The notes beneath the pieces were generated by a model that had not been told where the DNA came from, did no database searches, and worked only from the letters and a program-made list of their open reading frames with translations. From Owenia fusiformis (taxonomy: Eukaryota; Annelida; Polychaeta; Sabellida; Oweniidae): a stretch of DNA of 64,000 nt. Both the position numbers and the translations under genes were made by a program. Where the stretch lies: the NCBI GenBank assembly GCA_903813345.2, contig CAIIXF020000002.1, positions 25,374,455-25,438,454 on the forward strand, written 5' to 3'. Within the stretch, counting starts at the first letter, position 1, and each line of letters begins with the position of its first letter. This document shows positions 58,892 through 64,000 of this stretch, in pieces.

Positions 58892-59739
58892 CTAAAACCA
58901 TTTGCTACACAACTTTACATCACAGAATTCCCATCTGCTATTACTGTCTGTGGTGTAGCACCACGGACCGTCCGACATTTCGTCAGGATTGCGACAATAG
59001 TTGCTAGCTTCCGCCAAGGTGTCTTCTGGGAAATGTAGGATGTTATTCCAAGTGTGTTGATGGGGATACTGCGCGTCCCATCTCTGACATGTTCTTCCAG
59101 ACTTAGTAACGGATAGCTTTCCAGAGTACCACATGCCCACCGCATCAAATTTACATTCTAAGGATTCAGGTGTCCAATCCCCTGGAAACGAAATCAATAC
59201 ATTATTTGACACCCAAATCTTTTCTGAAACCCAGAGGAACTTTACAAGATAATAAAAACATGGACTGTGCTCTCATTCATTACGTGTATTTGTGAGATCG
59301 TATGAATATATGTAAGGATGTTACGTTGAACACTAAGTTTACATCGTTAATCCTTAGACTTAAACCTACCATATCTTGCATAGTGATCAACATCTTCCGT
59401 TGTATTTCCTGGCGGATCCTGAGTAGCGCTTGGTCCATTCAATTCACAAACTTTCATATGTTTCTCTCCTTCTATTCGCCGAATATTGAACGAGTGACAT
59501 TCGTCTGGTTTTGCGAAACAGCTAGCTGCACATCGCATATCGGACACAACTTTAAACGACTTCAGTGGATTGTCTATGCGTTCTGAAGACGGGTACATTA
59601 CGCAGGTCACATTTGTCATCTGATGTTTCGAGAGATTTATTGAAACGGTCACTGCGTTCGCCTTTGCAAATAACATATCCGAAAATACGGCACAAATTAA
59701 CACCTTTAATATTTTTTTCATTTTAGTTTCTTTATGCAT
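58892..59739 (-). CDS. Secreted PAN/apple-kringle protein, two exons
   Basis: Minus-strand exons 59739-59370 and 59181-58892 join in phase 1 through GTAGGT and tttccag, giving 219 residues. A hydrophobic signal peptide covers about residues 8-29; Met7 is an alternative start. Residues about 44-122 look like a PAN/apple domain with Cys 46, 70, 74, 81 and 98. Residues 133-215 are a full kringle with six cysteines (133, 155, 186, 198, 210, 215) and the hallmarks YSG, TCQRW, NYCRNPD, GPWCYTTD and RWEFC. PAN plus kringle occurs in HGF and plasminogen, but here there is no protease domain and only one kringle, so it is probably a small secreted ligand-binding or matrix protein. tatata at 59776-59781 could be its TATA box with a very short leader. 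Function unknown. Confidence 0.85.
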
Positions 59740-59784
59740 TTAAGTCCTTTCCAGTCTCGTGATTAAAGTAGCACGTATATAGAA

Positions 59785-60614
59785 CATGTATTTGAAATTT
59801 ATATACAAATTGGTTCTTGACAGAAAATGCAGACTTGGCTGAAAGTTCCTAAATGAAGACGTGATTGCACATATCAAAAGTTTCAATTCGAAGTAGCCTT
59901 GTCATCAATGTTTGTTCTCAATATATTTGATATTTTATTGCATCCACTAAATATCGAAATACGACTCAAGGGACAGTTACGTGTAAATTGCACCCAATAA
60001 AGGGACAGCTACATGTATTGTATATTGCACCCAATAAAAGCATGCTTGTCGCGTTCACCTGGTTACGTGTATTTCATTAACGGAATGGTTTGCTAATTGA
60101 TTCCGTACTAATTGTACTGGTTCATACATACCACTATGCGCAATTATTGTCGATTGTCCAAATTGTTTTGTAATTTTGACCGTATGCAGTTCGAAAGAGA
60201 TGGAGCTGTTGATGTCATCGGATGTCACCAGAGTATTTTGCAATCCATGGCCAATCCTAGGGGGTGTTGAGCGCTCATCAATAATTTATACTTCATTCGG
60301 AAAATGCCATAGCTTGGACACCCTTTAAATTACGTCATAAATTACAATTTGCTTTTTCACAGTGTAATACATTTTCCTCTAAGCCCAGGATATTATTTTC
60401 TATATGTTATATTCTTCATACCATTGTAAAGCCCGTCCCAAACTGGTCATAACTGACAGGTTTGAAATAAACATTTATGCACTGACAGAAAATCATGGAA
60501 GTGCCAAAACCCACCTTAAACATGATTTTTCGACAATTTTACGCCTCAAATAGTAGTAGAATAGGATGTAACAATTTTGTTCAATAAACACATTTATACA
60601 TCAAATCTGATATA
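59785..60614. other. Gene-free upstream flank of the PAN-kringle gene
   Basis: Nothing recognised except a repeated gggacag.tac.tgta...ttgcacccaataaa pair near 59970 and 60002. Confidence 0.4.
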
Positions 60615-61344
60615 AAGAAGTGGTATTAATATGGAGAACTTCTTTAACACACGTTTCTCTTAAACCAGTCATAAAAAAAATCTAAAAATTTAACACATCA
60701 TCAATTTAATGGTCATCTTTTGAATGGTAACAATTATAATTCGAAAAATATATATGTACTTTGATCTATATTGTTTTAGAAAACACATCAAATACTTGTT
60801 TTGTTCTTGGTATCATGTTTCCAGAGTGAAATGAAACATCTTTCCGTTCCTCATTGGAACAAAACGACATAAACACAACATGTTTAGGTCTCTCAATATT
60901 GTAATTGTCCAAAGGAAATTTTGGTTGATTTTAAAAAAGTATCTTGTTAATGAAATAAAAGGTTTATCTTGATTTTTACCTATTTTGGCGGATTTTGTTT
61001 TAATTTTTTGAATACCTTTTTAAAATCAACCGAAAATTCCTTTGTATAACTATAATATTTAGAGGTCTAAAAACATGTTGTATATGCTATTTTGTTCCAA
61101 CAAGGTTCGGAAAGACATTTTATTTCATTCTCAAGAATTGGTAGAAAGGAGCAAAAACAATTGCACTAAAAAAAATGTTAACAAAATCAGTTATATAGAA
61201 TATTTCTAAATAACTTTCGCATTAAACTGTTGTCAATCAGGCAACATTACATAAAATAGCCTGTTTCTTACAGAATGTTTTCAATGATTGGTTTAAGAGA
61301 AAAACATTGTTGAATTCAGTTCTCCATATCAATACCACTCCTTT
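60615..61344. repeat. Long foldback A, about 330-bp arms
   Basis: The left arm (about 60615-60945) is the diverged inverse of the right arm (about 61010-61344). Examples: agtggtatt..tatggagaa with ttctccatatcaataccact, tctttccg with cggaaaga, acatgtttaggtctc with gaggtctaaaaacatgt, and tggttgattttaaaaa with ttttaaaatcaacc. The loop is about 65 bp. No ORF. Confidence 0.85.
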
Positions 61345-61502
61345 TGGTATTCATAAGCTACGTACAGGATTACATATTTATGGGTCATTGAGAAAGATTA
61401 AGTGTTATAATTATCTTACAATTTCCAGTTTATTGTAAAATATGTTACCCCTAACCCTAATTTTGAACTGAGAAAAGACCTCTGAATCTGAAGGATATTA
61501 CC

Positions 61503-62220
61503 TCAAAGGAGGAGGGAAATTAGCGCAACAGATTTTGGACAGTCATATGTTGGATTTTGGCCATTTTCTGAGGATTTAAACAATTGCATATGTTAGGCCA
61601 ATGCATTACCTCCAGGAAAATCACTTCTAGAGATGATAAAATAATTTGGACTTTGAGACAGGGTAGATGCAAACAACCCACCCACATGCTTTTTCTGAAA
61701 TGTTTTTCTAATTTTGGACCCCTTCCATCCCTGCTTTTTTAATTTTTTTTGCATCAATATATTGCATTTTGATACATAGTCAACCACTTTAAAGGAATAA
61801 GTGATTCCTTTTGGGGTTTTAAAGATACCCATTATGGGTGACCATACTTAGCTGAAAGCAATGATTTTTCCTATGGGAAAATAACATGGGAAAAGCGATT
61901 TTCCACTTTATCTAAAAGGAATCATTTATTCCTTTTAAGGCAATAACTGTGTGGCAAAACACAACATATTGATGCAAGAAAAATTAAAAAAGCAAGGATG
62001 GAAGGGGTTGAAAATCAGGAAAACATTTTAGGAAAAACATGTGGGTGGGTTGTTTGCATCTACCCTGTCTCAAAGTCGAAATTATTTTATCATCTCTAGA
62101 AGTGATTTTCCTGGAGGTAATGCATTCGCCTAACATATGCACCTGTTTAAATCCCCATGAAATGGCCAAAATCAAACATATGACTGTCCAAAATCTGTTG
62201 CGCTAACTTCCCTCCTCCTT
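61503..62220. repeat. Long foldback B, about 320-bp arms
   Basis: ggaggaggga, gcgcaacagattttggacagtcatatg, taatgcattacctcc... on the left are answered in reverse by ggaggtaatgcatt, catatgactgtccaaaatctgttgcgc and tccctcctcc on the right. The arms also share tctagagatgataaaataat and gggtagatgcaaacaaccc. Pairing reaches inward to aaaggaataagtgattcctttt and its partner, leaving a loop of about 80 bp. Confidence 0.9.
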
Positions 62221-62889
62221 TTATCTCGAAATGGTTGTAATTAATCGGACTTTCATTATACTGATAATTTTCACAAAGTTGTATTGGGTTGAAAACTTTT
62301 TAAAATGGAGTATTCCTCTAAACATAACTAACAATTTAACTTCATGTCTCAGAAGATACCCTTCTTGAGCACATTGCTGATGTCAATTTATGGTAAAAAG
62401 TCACATTCACGATTTTGAGAGTCGTTCTATTCAATCCTTTCTAACTTTTTACCATATTTACGAAATCCTTTGAAATTTTCTCCATTTTGTCAAAGTATAC
62501 GTACATTATACCTCTGAATGTTTGGTATGATAATAACGAAAAAAAGATATGATTGGTAAAGAACAGTGCACCTTTTTTCCTTTCAGAGGGCCTACCCTAG
62601 GTAGTAATGGCATGTAATGTATTTCTTTCACTTTATCCCACAATTCTAATTGATTCTGTTTAGGATATAATTTCATATTGTTTTTCCTGAAGGTGAGACA
62701 TGCGTGTAGACTAATGGTTTATAGGTACAGAAACATGGTTTAAATGCCATTAACAGTTAATGCACCTAATTGAATATAATTGATAAATGTAATCAAACAT
62801 TATTGAAATAATCTGAACTAACATGAAATCAAAAAATATTTGGATGCAGCGTTCATTCAACCTATTTCATGTTCTGGACTAATTTTCAG
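62221..62889. other. Gene-free sequence before the last gene
   Basis: Could be an intron of the gene ending at 63287. No exon was recognised. Confidence 0.35.
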
Positions 62890-63287
62890 GTTTATCCGGA
62901 GTTGGCGAGACAACCTTGGCCTTGAGAAATATATAGCTGGCGATGGTATGCACAATGCCCTACCCGCATAGTCTAGATATAAACCTGAAGTCGAAGCTCC
63001 CTTTTAAGAAGCAAGTCGAACGAATACAAAGTGTGTATACGATGTCGATGGAGATTGTGACTGACAAAATTCAAAGGATTTGGTTAAAATAGATTAAAGA
63101 TTTGGGAAGTCCAGTCAAAATTCTATGAAATATGCTGCTATGCATTAAACAGAACATTTTAGAAGTCTTCTTTCACAAAATATTGAATATGTAAAATGTT
63201 GTTTTTTTCTTTTCAGGATTAACTGGAATCGACAATGCACCCTCCAAGCCAGAGTTGATCATCAAGACTCTGCCAGGAGGTTGTTAA
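62890..63287 (+). CDS. Last two exons of an unrecognised gene
   Basis: Exon 62890-62945 follows aattttcag and ends GATG|gtatgc. Exon 63217-63287 follows ttcttttcag and ends in TAA. Spliced in phase 1 they read on smoothly through LEKYIAGDG and IDNAPSKPELIIKTLPGGC to the stop. Strong acceptors on both, a consistent frame and protein-like composition suggest a real gene whose earlier exons lie to the left, beyond or inside the foldback region. I do not recognise the family. The Cys-terminal end is notable. A minor alternative is a chance pair of frames. Confidence 0.4.
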
Positions 63288-64000
63288 GTTTGGATCAAGA
63301 AGAGGAGACCACCAAATACATACATCTGGGGGAAGTTAAAAAAGACTCTATGGATATTATTACCAGAACCCCTCTTAATTTTAAAACTTTATGATTCATT
63401 TTTCTTACATTTTTTCTTCGATATTGATAAAACATTTGTATGCGAATACGAGTATACCTGCTTATACGAAAGCTTTTGTCCATGGTGGGATCCAATGGCG
63501 TCCGGCGTCCGTCCGTCCGTCTTTTAAGCTTTTGCTTTGATTTTAATGATTAACATATACTTTACTTGTCATAAACACTTCAGGCAAAAATTGGCCAAAC
63601 AAAGCCCAGATGATTCAACATTAATATATAACTCCCACCACAATGATCATCCCCACGAATATACAGCCAAGCAAAACTTTTCGCGTGTTGAAGCATTATT
63701 TAAAAAGTCAATATTTCATGACACTGCGCACAAATCCAACTATTACGTTAATTGAGATGTAATTTCAGTACCTTTGACATTCATTCATTCCCTTGAATCG
63801 ATTTTGTAGAAGTTATGAAACTAAAAGTGAAAACAAAAGTAATCAAGCCATGAAAACGCTTCGGATAAAAATATATATTAATACTTATGATGATTTAACT
63901 TCAAATGGATTTTCGGGAATTTTATCCTAATTTAACATCATATCTGTTAATACCAATTTCATTTTTCCGGATTTAAAATTATGATGCAACATGGAATGAA
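63288..64000. other. 3' flank, nothing recognised
   Basis: A (cgtccgt)n-like stretch occurs near 63500. Otherwise AT-rich unique sequence. Confidence 0.4.

Noticed and set aside
59182-59212. Separate start Met for the kringle exon
   Set aside because: These codons are intronic. The exon begins after tttccag at 59181 and joins the PAN exon in frame.
61448-61460. cccctaaccctaa, telomere-like
   Set aside because: Only two units; a chance internal match.

Overview
This is eukaryotic, AT-rich, intron-containing DNA, most likely from a marine invertebrate bilaterian (a lophotrochozoan or an invertebrate deuterostome; the window alone does not settle which). The reasons are GT-AG introns, a HAND transcription factor, an ALPK1 alpha-kinase, a TIFA-like FHA protein, a PAN-kringle secreted protein, and many short non-autonomous DNA transposons, foldbacks and minisatellites. 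Most of the 64 kb is non-coding.

Layout. 1-1.5 kb: a decayed, 5'-truncated non-LTR retrotransposon on the minus strand. 2-4 kb: a 97-bp tandem repeat and an internally duplicated inverted-repeat element. 4.55-4.9 kb (minus): an exon resembling a BK-channel beta subunit. 8-14 kb: short transposons with terminal inverted repeats and a 1.6-kb array of a 36-bp repeat. 18.2-26.0 kb (plus): HAND, two coding exons split by a 6.8-kb intron. 26-43 kb: a long stretch with no confident gene, holding minisatellites, short transposons and one possible YWTD-propeller exon. 43.7-48.2 kb: a TIFA-like gene (minus) bracketed by two nearly identical 1.19-kb transposons, each with its own 7-bp target-site duplication. 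51.0-56.6 kb (plus): ALPK1, eight coding exons, 869 codons. 58.9-59.7 kb (minus): a two-exon PAN-kringle gene. 60.6-62.2 kb: two long foldbacks in tandem. 62.9-63.3 kb (plus): the last two exons of an unrecognised gene.

The most exciting content is the TIFA-ALPK1 pair. In mammals ALPK1 senses bacterial ADP-heptose with its N-terminal domain and phosphorylates TIFA; TIFA then polymerises through its FHA domain and recruits TRAF6 to activate NF-kB. Here both genes lie next to each other, head to head, which is also the human arrangement at 4q25. The kinase keeps most residues I recall as ligand contacts in human ALPK1 as well as its catalytic motifs. The FHA protein keeps the three phosphopeptide-binding residues, has candidate N-terminal phospho-threonines and ends in two TRAF6-type motifs. 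A consensus kB site lies between the two genes. The window therefore appears to carry a compact, complete bacterial-sugar sensing module in an invertebrate, with an unusual long Pro/Gln/His-rich linker in the adaptor.
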